Numbered from the stretch's first letter, positions 16,709-25,766 are shown. The stretch is DNA of 48,813 bases from Deltaproteobacteria bacterium (GCA_020850995.1 JADZDP010000218.1:1-48813), one strand, 5' to 3'. Numbers and translations are program-made. Notes: a model not told the origin generated them from the letters alone.

Positions 16709-18232
16709 TCAGAGCTTGAAGAAGGCCTTCATCTTCTTGAACAACATCGACGAGTCGCTCTCCATCCTGCGCCGCCGCGCCTCGGCGTCGAGGCCCTCGG
16801 TGACGGCGGCAAGGTTGGCGCGGCGCTCGGCCAGCAAGCGCGCGATGGGCTCGGCGAGCTGCGGCCGGCGCTCCAACAGGTCGCGAAAAGCGGCCGCGTC
16901 GAGGCGGAAGCACTCGATGTCGCACTGCGCCACCACGGTGGCGCTGCGCGGCTCGCCGGTCATGAGCGACATCTCGCCGAAGAAGCTGCCAGGGCCCAGG
17001 CGCGCCACCTCGGTGTCGATGCCGTCCTTGGCGACGCGCACGGCGGCATCACCGTTGATCAGCAGGTAGAGCCAATGCGCCTCGGCGCCCTGGCGCGTCA
17101 GCACCTCGCCGCGCGTGAAGGGCGCGGGGTGAAGGGCGTCGGCCAGGCGCTCGAGCTCGTCGTCCTCGAGGGGCGCGAACAGCTCCACGTGCCGGAGCGC
17201 GTCCAGGCGCCGGCGCCGGTCGCTGGCCGACTTCGACTCTTTGCGCTCTTCGCTCTCTTGCGTGACGAAGAGCGCGTGCGCTGGGATCGAGAGCGGGATC
17301 TCGGCGCGGCGCAGCGCGAACATGACGCGCGTGCGCACGGCGCTGTCGGTGGGGTCGTCGGTGGCGAGGTCCTTGAGCCAGTAGCGCACGGCGTAGCGCC
17401 CGTAGCTCTCGTGCAGGTCCATCAGGATGCAGTTGGGCGCGGGCTCGGCGGCGACGTTGTCGATGGGCTGCGCGCGCAGCGCCTGCTCCACCGCGGCAAT
17501 GACCTCGGGCGGCGGGTAGCGGAAGTCGACGTTGAACCACACCCAGCGTCGCCACTGTTCGGGCTGGCCGTGCCGTCTTCCGAGCACGGTCACCGGGCCT
17601 TTCATGAGCGAGCTGTTGGGCAGCAGCACGGTCTCCCAGTTGCGCGTCTCGATGGCCGTGTAGCGCCATCGGATCTCGGTCACCTTGCCCACGACGTCGC
17701 CGACCTTGATCCAGTCGCCCACGCGCACGCTGCCGTCGGTCTGCAGCGCCAGGCCGCCGATGGTGTTGCCGAGCGTGTCCTGCAGCGAGAAGCCGATCAC
17801 CGCCGTCACCACCGCGGAGGTGGCGAACAGGCCCGACAACGCCACGCCGTGGTTGTGCAAGACCGCCGCGATGACGGCCACAGCGGCGGCGCCCACCACC
17901 AGATCCTGCAGGATGCGCGACACGGGGAAGCGCGTGCGCGGCAGGATGACGCCGAACAAGAGCGCACCGCTCAGGCCCACCCAGGCCATGGCGAGGGTCA
18001 CCTGCTGTGCGAGCCGCGTCTCCTCGACGGCGCGGTGGCCAAGGGCGGCCAGCAGCGCGGTCACCACCAGGAGCACGAGCTGCACGATGAACAACCACAC
18101 ACTGGCGGGCAGCCGGCGGTGCGCGCGGTTGGGGAAGGCGCGCCCGAGCGCCAGCGTCACCACGAACATCAAGAGCGCCCAGCCCTGCCAGGAGACCTTC
18201 GCCTCAGCGAGGAGCGCGCTGGTGAAGCTCAC
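16709..18232 (-). CDS. MscS-type channel with C-terminal cNMP-binding domain
   Basis: This is a 507-aa inner-membrane protein. Several N-terminal transmembrane segments lead to the MscS pore and beta domain (about 125-210), with IGFSLQDTLGNTIGGLALQTDGSVRVGDWI. A soluble domain follows, and then a CRP-like nucleotide-binding fold from about residue 360, with FFGEMSLMTGEPRSATVVA. The combination is that of cyclic-nucleotide-gated members of the MscS family, so gating by cAMP/cGMP rather than tension alone is likely. The GTG start at 18230-18232 lies 13 bp after nuoI. The C-terminus is Lys-rich. Confidence 0.9.
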   Translation of the reverse strand: MSFTSALLAEAKVSWQGWALLMFVVTLALGRAFPNRAHRRLPASVWLFIVQLVLLVVTALLAALGHRAVEETRLAQQVTLAMAWVGLSGALLFGVILPRTRFPVSRILQDLVVGAAAVAVIAAVLHNHGVALSGLFATSAVVTAVIGFSLQDTLGNTIGGLALQTDGSVRVGDWIKVGDVVGKVTEIRWRYTAIETRNWETVLLPNSSLMKGPVTVLGRRHGQPEQWRRWVWFNVDFRYPPPEVIAAVEQALRAQPIDNVAAEPAPNCILMDLHESYGRYAVRYWLKDLATDDPTDSAVRTRVMFALRRAEIPLSIPAHALFVTQESEERKESKSASDRRRRLDALRHVELFAPLEDDELERLADALHPAPFTRGEVLTRQGAEAHWLYLLINGDAAVRVAKDGIDTEVARLGPGSFFGEMSLMTGEPRSATVVAQCDIECFRLDAAAFRDLLERRPQLAEPIARLLAERRANLAAVTEGLDAEARRRRMESDSSMLFKKMKAFFKL

Positions 18233-18245
18233 GCCCGTGTCGCCC

Positions 18246-18944
18246 TTATTTGGCGGGGCGGCCGCGCGCCGCGTGCTCGGCGGCGACGGCGGCGTTGTGC
18301 TTGGCGCTCACCGAGCGCGGCGCGCGCGCGCTGCTGTGCTCGGCGCCCTGCGCGGCGGTGCTCCCGAGGGGCCGGTGCGTGAGGTACACGCGATCGAGGT
18401 CGGCGTTGGGCGCGAGCTTGCTGTCGTACACCACGGGCTTGCGGTCGCGGTGCAGGTTGTCGACGTCGGCGTGGTACTGGGGGGCGGGCGCGAAGCGCTC
18501 GGGCTGCAGCAGCATGTCCTTGGTGTAGACGAAGGCTTGGCGCTCCCGGTCGGCCAGCTCGTACTCGGGGCCGAGCTTGATGGCGTCCACCGGGCAGGCC
18601 TCTTCGCAGAAGCCACAAAAGATGCACCGCAGGTAGTTGATCTCGTAGTGCACGGCGAAGCGCTCGCCGGGCGACACGGGCTTCTTGGGGTCGTTGTCGG
18701 CGGCCTCGACGTAGATGGCGCCCGACGGGCACGCCGCCGCGCACAGCGAGCACGCGATACAGCGCTCGAGCTCGGTGCCACTTTGCTGGTCGACGATCTT
18801 GTGCAGCCGATGACGCCCCTTGAAGCGCGCCGCCACCGGGCGCTTGACCTCGGGGTAGTCGACGGTCTCGGCCGGCCGCGCGATGTGGCGCAGCGTGGTC
18901 AGCATGCCTTTCACGATGGCGACGGTGCCGCTCACGACGCGCAT
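18246..18944 (-). CDS. nuoI: NADH-quinone oxidoreductase subunit I
   Basis: The 232-aa complex I subunit carries clusters N6a and N6b. It has two ferredoxin-type motifs: CIACSLCAAACP (about residues 62-73) and CIFCGFCEEACP (about 106-117), each with four cysteines. The N-terminal amphipathic segment fits the membrane-contact helix. The C-terminus has an extra roughly 50-residue Ala/Arg-rich tail beyond the usual core. It is 17 kb from nuoABC and sits between an rRNA methyltransferase-like gene and the MscS-type gene, so the complex I genes are scattered. Confidence 0.94.
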   Translation of the reverse strand: MRVVSGTVAIVKGMLTTLRHIARPAETVDYPEVKRPVAARFKGRHRLHKIVDQQSGTELERCIACSLCAAACPSGAIYVEAADNDPKKPVSPGERFAVHYEINYLRCIFCGFCEEACPVDAIKLGPEYELADRERQAFVYTKDMLLQPERFAPAPQYHADVDNLHRDRKPVVYDSKLAPNADLDRVYLTHRPLGSTAAQGAEHSSARAPRSVSAKHNAAVAAEHAARGRPAK

Positions 18945-18995
18945 GACACGGGGTTAGCCATGCGGCCCGGTACGGTCAAGGTGTGCGCGCGCAGC

Positions 18996-20156
18996 TCAGG
19001 GCAGATCCCAGCGAAACAGGCGCGCGGGCAGGGCGCCCGAGCGCAGCGCCCAGTCGCGCTTGGTGCGCGCCGCCTCGTCGAGCGCGAGCAGCTCACGGGC
19101 GCGCGGGTGCGCAGAGAACAAGAGCACGCGCGCGCCCGGCAGCGCGCGCAGCCGCTCACCGAGGGTGCGATAGAAGCCCTCGAGCTGCAGGCGCTTGTTG
19201 GCGTCGCCGCCCAGGCGCTCGCCGAAGGGCAGGTTGCTCACGACCTGTGCTCCCTCCCCCGCCTGCGCGACGGCCTCGCGGGCGTCCTGGCGCTCGCAGC
19301 GCAGGTGCGCGCCGAGGCCCGCCTGCTCGATGCAGGTGGTAGCGGCGGCCACCGCGTCTCTGTGCCAGTCCGACATGCGAATGGGCGCCGGTAGCTCGCG
19401 CCGCTCGCGCTCGCGCGCCTCGGTGCGCGCTTGCGCCAGCGCGCGATCGAGCTCGGGGGGGCGCTTGCTCCAGCGCTCGAAGCCGAAGCGTCGATCGCGC
19501 CCGGGCGCGCGCTCGAGGGCGCGCCACGCCTGCTCGATGGCCAAGGTGCCGGTGCCGCAGCAGGGGTCGAGGAAGGGCCGCGCCACGTCGGCGTGCCCCA
19601 CGGCAAGCAAGGAGGCCGCCAGCGTCTCCTTCATGGGGGCATGCCCCTCCACGCCGCGCCGATAGCCGCGCTGGTGCAACGGCTCGCCCGTCGAGTCGAG
19701 CGAGAGCGTCACGGTGCTCTTGTGCCAGTGCAAGACGAAGCGCAGCGAGGGCCGCGCGCGGTCGACGGAGGGCCGCCCTTTCCCTTGGGCGCGCAGGCGG
19801 TCGAGCACCGCGTCCTTGGTGCGCTGCGCGGCGTAGTGCGCGTTGGTCCAGGCGCAGTCGATGAGGTGCGCCTCGATGGCGAAGGTGCCCTTGTCGTCGA
19901 GGCGCTCCTCGAAGGGCACGCCCGCCAGCGCGTCCACCAGATCGGCCTCGGTGGCGACGCCCTCGAACACCGCCAGCTCGACGAGCACCTTGGAGGCGCA
20001 GCGTGAGAACACGTTGGCGCGCGCCAGCGTGTCCCAGCTGCCCGCGCAGCGCACCACGCCGGCGCCGCGCCGCACCTCGGTGGCGCCGAGCGCGTTGAGC
20101 TCTTTGTCGACGCACATCTCGGTGCCGCGCGCGCAGGGCAGGTGCAGAGTGAGCAC
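18996..20156 (-). CDS. RlmL-like THUMP/SAM RNA methyltransferase
   Basis: The 386-aa protein has an N-terminal THUMP-type RNA-binding region (about 1-165), then a class I methyltransferase domain with FLDPCCGTGTLAIEQA (motif I, about 215-230). The catalytic motif IV reads SNLPFGERLGG rather than the more usual NPPYG. It probably methylates N2 of guanine in 23S rRNA (RlmL N-terminal-type) or tRNA (Trm14-like); which one cannot be told. The GTG start at 20154-20156 gives MLTLHLPCARGTE, typical of this family. Confidence 0.88.
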   Translation of the reverse strand: MLTLHLPCARGTEMCVDKELNALGATEVRRGAGVVRCAGSWDTLARANVFSRCASKVLVELAVFEGVATEADLVDALAGVPFEERLDDKGTFAIEAHLIDCAWTNAHYAAQRTKDAVLDRLRAQGKGRPSVDRARPSLRFVLHWHKSTVTLSLDSTGEPLHQRGYRRGVEGHAPMKETLAASLLAVGHADVARPFLDPCCGTGTLAIEQAWRALERAPGRDRRFGFERWSKRPPELDRALAQARTEARERERRELPAPIRMSDWHRDAVAAATTCIEQAGLGAHLRCERQDAREAVAQAGEGAQVVSNLPFGERLGGDANKRLQLEGFYRTLGERLRALPGARVLLFSAHPRARELLALDEAARTKRDWALRSGALPARLFRWDLP

Positions 20157-20222
20157 GCGCGCAGCCTACGGGGTTGCCACCAAAGGGCAACGTCGGCGCG
20201 GTCGCGCGTCGCTCACTGCGCC

Positions 20223-21425
20223 CTACGCCATGCGCGGCGAGCGCCCGATGAAGCGCTGCACCACGACGCCCACGAGCCCGAGGCCCAGGCACACGGTCCA
20301 CACCAGATCGGCGTGGCCGCGGGCGGTGACCCACGCGCCCAGCGCGGGCGCGAACGCCGATACCGACCACGCCATGCCGTAGAGCCCTTGGTAGCTCGCG
20401 CGCATGGCCTCGGGGGCCAGGCGCGTGATCACCGAGGGCACGGTGGCCGCGAGCAAGATCTCGCCGAGCGTCCACACCGCGATGGCGCCGCAGTGGCCCA
20501 CCGCACCGTCGGCGAAGGCCGTGGCGAAGAAGCCGCCGCCCACCAGCGCGCAGCCGAGCGCCATCACGCGGTGGGCGCGCAGCCTCGTCGTCACCTGCGT
20601 CAAGGTGGGCTGCAGGAGCACGATGAGGACGCCGTTGAGCGCCAGGATCGGCCCGTAGGCGGTGTCGAGCCCGTCGGCGCGCATCTCGGCGGCCAGCACC
20701 ACGCCGGCCTGGTGGAACATGGCGGAGTTCATGAAGCCCACCAGCACCACGAGGAGCATGAGCCCGTCCTGCGCGGGCCCGGTGAGCAGATCGGCCACAC
20801 GCGTGCGCGTGCGCGCAGCGCCGCTCGCGGGCGCGTCGCGCATGGCGATGAGCAGGAGTGCGGCGGACAGCACGCTGGTGGTGGCGTCGAGGCCGAACAC
20901 CAGCGCCGGCCCGAGCGGCGCCAAGACCCCCGCCACGGCGGCCGCGAACGCGAAGCCGAGGTTGATGGCCCAGTAGTGCAGGCCGAAGGCGCGGCGGCGG
21001 TGCTCTTCGGGCACCACGTCGGCGATGGCGGCGGTCATGGCCGGTCGCGCCAGGTTGACGCCGAGCCCCACGAGCGCGGTGGCACCAGCGATGCCGGCGA
21101 GCGTGCTCATCTGGCCGAGCACCAGGTACGAGGCCGCCGTGATGAGCAGGCCACCCACCAGCACGGGCTTGCGCCCGTATCGATCGGCCAGCGCCCCACC
21201 AAGAGGTCCGCCCACGATGCCGGCCACGGAGAACGCCGACATGGCCACGCCCGCGCTGGCCACCGTGAGGCCAACCGGCGCGTCGGGTCCCGCGAGCCAG
21301 ATGGCGAGGTACACGATGCCGAAGCCGCCGAGCCGGTCGACGAGCGCCGAAGCAAAGAGCAACCAGAACGCGCGCGGCAAGCCGCTCACGTCCGGGATCA
21401 ACAGTCTGGTCACGGCCGCGTCCAC
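20223..21425 (-). CDS. Major facilitator superfamily transporter
   Basis: The 400-aa inner-membrane protein has twelve predicted helices. The MFS loop motif GGALADRYGRKPVLVGG follows helix 2 (about residues 70-86). The general pattern is that of drug:H+ antiporters of the MdtH/YfcJ kind, but no substrate can be assigned. The GTG at 21423-21425 is preferred because AGGAG lies seven bases upstream; a longer in-frame extension up to 21545 is Arg/Cys-rich and runs into a tandem repeat. The ribosome site lies in one arm of a perfect hairpin. Confidence 0.88.
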   Translation of the reverse strand: MDAAVTRLLIPDVSGLPRAFWLLFASALVDRLGGFGIVYLAIWLAGPDAPVGLTVASAGVAMSAFSVAGIVGGPLGGALADRYGRKPVLVGGLLITAASYLVLGQMSTLAGIAGATALVGLGVNLARPAMTAAIADVVPEEHRRRAFGLHYWAINLGFAFAAAVAGVLAPLGPALVFGLDATTSVLSAALLLIAMRDAPASGAARTRTRVADLLTGPAQDGLMLLVVLVGFMNSAMFHQAGVVLAAEMRADGLDTAYGPILALNGVLIVLLQPTLTQVTTRLRAHRVMALGCALVGGGFFATAFADGAVGHCGAIAVWTLGEILLAATVPSVITRLAPEAMRASYQGLYGMAWSVSAFAPALGAWVTARGHADLVWTVCLGLGLVGVVVQRFIGRSPRMA

Positions 21426-21430
21426 GATGC

Positions 21431-21448
21431 GCTCCTGCGAGCAGGAGC
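21431..21448 (-). promoter_or_regulatory. Hairpin covering the ribosome-binding site
   Basis: GCTCCTGC and GCAGGAGC form a perfect 8-bp inverted repeat with a 2-base spacer. On the minus strand the 3' arm contains the AGGAG ribosome site of the MFS gene, so the folded RNA would hide it. Whether this regulates translation is inference. Confidence 0.5.
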
Positions 21449-21526
21449 GGAGGAACAAGGAAGGATGCGCGTTGCTGCACACGCGCGTCGTAAGCCTTTG
21501 GCAAACGCACGCACGCGCACGACGGC

Positions 21527-21578
21527 GATCACACGAGGCGATCACACGAGGCGATCACACGAGGCGATCACACGAGGC
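21527..21578. repeat. 13-bp tandem repeat, four perfect copies
   Basis: GATCACACGAGGC is repeated four times without spacers, about 100 bp upstream of the MFS start. It could be a protein-binding array or a slippage product. It is not a CRISPR because there are no spacers. Confidence 0.95.
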
Positions 21579-21781
21579 GAGCGGCGCGGGCGACGCCCGC
21601 AGAGCGAGCAGCAAGCCGCTCCACCTCGCGGCGTTGTTCCCGACCGAGGGCCCGAGCTCCAGCAGAAGGGCGCAGGCGGATCCTGGCCCCGGAAGCCCGT
21701 GGCGAGGTGGCAAGCCGAACAAGGCCAGGTCTGCCTGCGCAAGCGACATCGGCGACCTTGTCGTCGCCGGTGTCGCCCAAC
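21579..21781. other. Gene-free interval with inverted repeats
   Basis: GCGGGC/GCCCGC flank GAC at 21586-21600. CCACCTCGC (21621-21629) is inverted as GCGAGGTGG (21702-21710), next to direct copies of GCAAGCCG. No gene is convincing. The promoter for the MFS gene may lie in or next to this stretch. Confidence 0.4.
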
Positions 21782-21973
<192 letters not shown>

Positions 21974-22059
21974 GTCACTCTCCGGTTCGGCCGCGCCGGC
22001 GGCGCCGCGCGGACCCATCCATCATAGCCACAGGGCGCCTGCCCGACACCCCCCCCTTG

Positions 22060-22092
22060 AGAGCGGGTCGTGGTTTTGACAGATCCCGCTCT
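22060..22092. promoter_or_regulatory. Inverted repeat upstream of Cys-rich lipoprotein gene
   Basis: AGAGCGGG (22060-22067) and CCCGCTCT (22085-22092) are perfect 8-bp arms. The spacer holds TTGACA (22076-22081), a perfect -35 hexamer, but no good -10 follows at 16-18 bp. It could be an operator or part of a promoter; this is tentative. Confidence 0.35.
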
Positions 22093-22130
22093 AGGAAGCA
22101 CAACCATCGTGTTTCCCAGGGATTCCCCAC

Positions 22131-23399
22131 ATGTCGTGCCGCTTCTGGGCGTGTGCCGCCTTCGCCCTTTGTTCCTTCGCCCTCGTCGCTGCAGGCTGCA
22201 ACGGCTGCGGCACCAGCATCGGCCCGGTGGACGCCGGCCCAGACGATGGTCCGCAGGTGATCTCCTGCACCGACGCCAGCGAGTGCCCGGCCGACGTGCC
22301 CGAGTGCAGCTTCGGCATCTGCAAGCGGCCCTGCGCAGCCAACGATGGTTGCCCAGATCCCGCCACCTTCTGCGACGTCATCGCCGGCTACTGCGCCGCC
22401 GGCTGTCGCGACTCGTCGACGTGCGAGGGCGGCACCGTGTGCAGCGCCGGCACCTGCATCCAGAGCCAGGGCTGCGCCACGAAGTGCGACTGCGCTGTGG
22501 GCCAGGTGTGCGTTGGCGGTGCATGCCAGGCGCCGCCGGCCACCTGCGCCGGTCCGCAAGACTGCCCGCGCGGCCCTACCAGCCCCGACGACTGCGACGA
22601 CTACGCCTGCAATGGCTTCACGCAGCAGTGCTTCGACCCCGACCCCACACCCTGCGCCAGCAACGCCGACTGCACCGGTCGCCCGGGCTGCGGCGGCGGC
22701 TGCACCTGCACGGGCTCGGGCACCTGCGCGCCCGAGGTCGACTGCACGGTGCCAAACGAGGCCACCACCTGCGGCGCCGGCTTCTATTGCGATGGCAACG
22801 GCCGCTGCCAGGCGCTGCCCGCGTGCACCGACGAGGCGCCGTGCACGCCGCTCGGCCTCACGTGCAGCGTCGGGCGGCAGCAGTGTGAACGGCCGCTACC
22901 CTGCGACGACTCCGGCGACTGCACCGTGGCGCCGTCCACCCACTGCAACACCACTACCGGCTTCTGCGCCGTGCCCCTGTGCAACAACGGCGGCATCACC
23001 TGCACCCCTACCACCCAGACCTGCTCCGCCGACGGCCGTTGCGTCCCGGTGGGCACCGGCAACCCATGCACCAGCGACACGGCGTGCCCCACGGACCAGT
23101 ACTGTGCCAGCAACGGGCAGTGCGCAGTGGGCTGCCGCGACAACACGTCGTGCACCGGCGGCCAGACCTGCAACGGGGCGCACCAGTGCACTGGTGGCAG
23201 CTCTGGCGGCGGCATCGGCGCCACGTGCACTGGCGATGGCGACTGCATGGTCGGCTTGTTCTGCGGAGCCATGAGCGGCATCTGCCGTGAGCCCTGCGAG
23301 GCCGATTCGACGGACTGCAGCGTGGACGGCTGCTGCCAGCTCGGCGGCCAGCAATGCTGCACCTTCTTCTTCGTGTACTTCTGCAGCGACAGTTGCTGA
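22131..23399 (+). CDS. Cys-rich secreted lipoprotein
   Basis: The 422-aa protein has a signal and lipobox FALVAAGC (about Cys23), followed by roughly a dozen short Cys-rich units of the kind C...C..G..C....C (for example CTDASECPADVPECSFGIC and CTSDTACPTDQYCASNGQC). This dense disulfide pattern is common in surface proteins of Myxococcota-like bacteria and resembles Dickkopf-like or EGF-like small disulfide modules. No enzyme motif is visible. It ends in a CCTFFFVYFCSDSC tail that is unusually aromatic. The ATG at 22131 begins MSCRFWACAAFALC. It is probably a single-gene transcript. Confidence 0.82.
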   Translation: MSCRFWACAAFALCSFALVAAGCNGCGTSIGPVDAGPDDGPQVISCTDASECPADVPECSFGICKRPCAANDGCPDPATFCDVIAGYCAAGCRDSSTCEGGTVCSAGTCIQSQGCATKCDCAVGQVCVGGACQAPPATCAGPQDCPRGPTSPDDCDDYACNGFTQQCFDPDPTPCASNADCTGRPGCGGGCTCTGSGTCAPEVDCTVPNEATTCGAGFYCDGNGRCQALPACTDEAPCTPLGLTCSVGRQQCERPLPCDDSGDCTVAPSTHCNTTTGFCAVPLCNNGGITCTPTTQTCSADGRCVPVGTGNPCTSDTACPTDQYCASNGQCAVGCRDNTSCTGGQTCNGAHQCTGGSSGGGIGATCTGDGDCMVGLFCGAMSGICREPCEADSTDCSVDGCCQLGGQQCCTFFFVYFCSDSC

Positions 23400-23485
23400 C
23401 GCCGCCGCCTCCAATGTAGGGCGCGGTGCGCGACCCGCCGCCTCGAAGTCGCGGCGCTCAGCTCGCAGACGTTAGGCTCGATGCC

Positions 23486-25060
23486 GTGAGCAGCGAGCAT
23501 CCCCTGGTGGCGCACACGCCGCGCGAGCCCACGGCGCGCATGCATGCTGCCGTGTCGCTGCAGCCGGGCGCGCGCATCGCGCACTACCGGGTGCTCGCGC
23601 CGCTCGGCGCGGGCGGCATGAGCCGCGTGTTCCTCGCTGAAGACGAGCAGCTCTCGCGCAAGGTGGCGCTCAAGACGCTGCCCCCCGACGACGCCGACGA
23701 CGAGGGGCGCGCGCGCTTCGTGCGCGAGGCGCAGGCGCTGGCGCGCGTGGCGCACAAGAACGTGGTGCAGGTGTTCGCCAGCGGTGTCGACGAGGGCATC
23801 GCGTGGATGGCGCTCGAGTACGTCGAGGGCGAGCCCTTGTCTGCGCTCATCGGCGCTGGTGGCGTCGATGAGGAGACCGCCGTGTCGCTGGCGGCGCAGG
23901 TGGCGCGCGGCCTGGCGGCCGTCCACGCCGTCGGTGTGGTGCACCGCGACGTCAAGCCCGACAACCTGCTGCTCGACGAGGCGGCGGTAGTGCGCGTCGC
24001 CGACTTCGGCATCGCCTACTTCCTCGACGCCGGGCGCGGCGGCTTCGTCACGCAAAAGGGCGTGGCGGTAGGCACGCCGCACTTCATGGCACCGGAGCAG
24101 GCCCGCGGCGGTGTCGTCGACGCGCGCGCCGACGCCTGGGGCCTTGGCGCCACCTTGTACTCGCTCTTGTGCGGTCGGCCGCCCTTCTTCCAAGGTGACG
24201 ACGAGCCCGACCTCGACATCCTGGCGCGGGTGCTGCGCGACCAGGCGCCCGACGTGCGCACCCTCAAGCCCACCGTGTCGGCGGCGACGGCTGCGCTGGT
24301 GGCCGAGCTCTTGGCCCCGGATCCCAGCCAGCGCCCAGCGGAGCTCGAGGCGGTGGCGGATCGCCTCGAGGCCATCGCCGACGCCATCGCAGCCGGCGAG
24401 ACGCCAACGGCGCCGGCGCCCGCTGCGCCCGAGGGGCCGGCGGACGCGAGCGTCCCCGCGCCGGTGACGGCGAGGCCCATGAGCGGCGTCGGCACCGCGC
24501 GCGTCATCGTGGTGGCGGCGCTGTTCCTGGTGCTCGGCGCGGTGGCGTCGTTCCAGGTGGCGCAGATCGTGGCACGGCCGCCGCACGAGGACGGACCGCC
24601 CGCGCCCGCTCCTCCTCCCCCGTCCATCGAGCCGCTGCCGCCCGCGCCCGCGCCCGAGCCGCCTGCCGAGCCCGTGCCGGTCCCCGAGCCCACCGCCGAC
24701 GAGCTCGCTGGTCGCGTCATGGCCAACCCTGCCGACGCCGAGTCGCTCGAGGCGCTGGTCGCGCGCGACGACAACGACGCGCGCGCCGCGCTGGTGATGC
24801 TGGCGAGCGTGCAAGGCGCCGCCGGTGACGCCGCGGTGGGCGCCATCGCCGACGCGCGCGCGCTCCACCACATCGGCGCCCTCGAGCGCGCCCTGATGCA
24901 GTCGTCGCGCAGCCGCGCGCGGCGCGTCATCGAGACGCTGGTGGCGTGGCGGCCCTTCGAGGCCATCGCGCTGCTCGAACGAGTGGCCACGACCCACAAG
25001 GACAAGCTGGTGCGTGCCCAGGCGCAGGCCGCGCGCGAGTCGCTCTTCAAGGTCGAGTGA
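23486..25060 (+). CDS. Hanks-type Ser/Thr protein kinase, membrane-anchored
   Basis: The 524-aa protein has a kinase domain at about residues 35-285. It contains the Gly-rich loop LGAGGMSRVF, the ATP-site Lys in VALKTL, the catalytic HRDVKPDN (about 152-159), DFG (about 172) and the APE segment (MAPEQ), so it looks active. A transmembrane helix follows at about 340-360. A Pro/Glu-rich linker then leads to an extracytoplasmic Ala-rich helical domain. The GTG at 23486 is the best in-frame start before the domain, although its ribosome site is weak; ATG at 23540 is also possible. The next gene starts 20 bp downstream. Confidence 0.9.
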   Translation: MSSEHPLVAHTPREPTARMHAAVSLQPGARIAHYRVLAPLGAGGMSRVFLAEDEQLSRKVALKTLPPDDADDEGRARFVREAQALARVAHKNVVQVFASGVDEGIAWMALEYVEGEPLSALIGAGGVDEETAVSLAAQVARGLAAVHAVGVVHRDVKPDNLLLDEAAVVRVADFGIAYFLDAGRGGFVTQKGVAVGTPHFMAPEQARGGVVDARADAWGLGATLYSLLCGRPPFFQGDDEPDLDILARVLRDQAPDVRTLKPTVSAATAALVAELLAPDPSQRPAELEAVADRLEAIADAIAAGETPTAPAPAAPEGPADASVPAPVTARPMSGVGTARVIVVAALFLVLGAVASFQVAQIVARPPHEDGPPAPAPPPPSIEPLPPAPAPEPPAEPVPVPEPTADELAGRVMANPADAESLEALVARDDNDARAALVMLASVQGAAGDAAVGAIADARALHHIGALERALMQSSRSRARRVIETLVAWRPFEAIALLERVATTHKDKLVRAQAQAARESLFKVE

Positions 25061-25079
25061 TTTTGGGGCAGAACGGGCC

Positions 25080-25766
25080 ATGCTGTACCGCGTCGCGATG
25101 GTCTCGCTGATCCTCTGTCTCCCCGCGATGGCGCAGGCGGCGGCGCCGCCCGCCGTCGACTGCGCGCAGTGCCGCGCCATCTGTCGCGAGGGCGCCAAGC
25201 CCTATCAGAACGACCTCGGCGACGTCGTGGTGGAGCCCGCGCACAAGAACAAAGACGCGCAGGCGGCGTTCATCGACGCGCGCCGCAAGGACCCTGCCTT
25301 CGGCGGCCCCGACGTGGCCGGCGCCGTCGACGCGTACAAGCGCGCCGTCCTGCTCGACAACGACAACGCGCAATACCGCAATTACCTGGCCGCCGCGCTC
25401 TTGTGGGCCGGCCGCGTCGACGAGGCCATCTACAACCTCGAGCAGGCCAACAACCTGGTGCCGAGCGAGCCGAAGTTCGTGGTCAACCTGGGCTACGCGC
25501 ACCACCGCCGCGGTGACGAGACGCGCGCGCTGCTCTACTACACGCGCGCCCTCATGCTCGATGCGCGCAACCTGCGCGCGCGCCTGTTCCTCGGCTACGC
25601 GCTGGAGATGCTGGGCTACCGCGACGAGGCCATCACCGAGCTCAAGAAGGTGCTGGTGCAGGATCCGGCTAACGACGGCGCCAAGGCCGGGCTGCGGCGG
25701 CTCGGCGTGGTGGTGGTGCCGATGCCGATGGCGCCGCCGGCGCCGCAAGCACCTGCGCCGCGCTGA
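25080..25766 (+). CDS. Exported TPR protein
   Basis: The 228-aa protein has a cleavable signal (MLYRVAMVSLILCLPAMAQA), then a short Cys-containing stretch (CAQCRAICREG). Three to four tetratricopeptide-like repeats follow from about residue 70, such as AAALLWAGRVDEAIYNLEQA and FLGYALEMLGYRDEAITEL. The C-terminus is Pro/Ala-rich. It follows the kinase gene on the same strand with a 19-bp gap, so the two may be co-transcribed. It is probably a periplasmic scaffold. Its stop lies three bases from the left 87-bp repeat. Confidence 0.85.
   Translation: MLYRVAMVSLILCLPAMAQAAAPPAVDCAQCRAICREGAKPYQNDLGDVVVEPAHKNKDAQAAFIDARRKDPAFGGPDVAGAVDAYKRAVLLDNDNAQYRNYLAAALLWAGRVDEAIYNLEQANNLVPSEPKFVVNLGYAHHRRGDETRALLYYTRALMLDARNLRARLFLGYALEMLGYRDEAITELKKVLVQDPANDGAKAGLRRLGVVVVPMPMAPPAPQAPAPR

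Noticed and set aside
16262..18382. Plus-strand open frame of 706 codons opposite NnrS and the MscS-type gene
   Set aside because: It is an antisense shadow with no protein-like pattern.
19156..21510. Minus-strand open frame of 784 codons covering parts of the methyltransferase and MFS genes
   Set aside because: It is Arg/Ala-rich in a different frame. The two genes it overlaps have clear families and starts.
21527..21578. CRISPR array
   Set aside because: The repeats are 13 bp and directly adjacent with no spacers, and there are no cas genes nearby.
22076..22104. Strong promoter for the Cys-rich lipoprotein gene
   Set aside because: TTGACA is perfect but no acceptable -10 lies 16-18 bp downstream, so only an inverted repeat is claimed.
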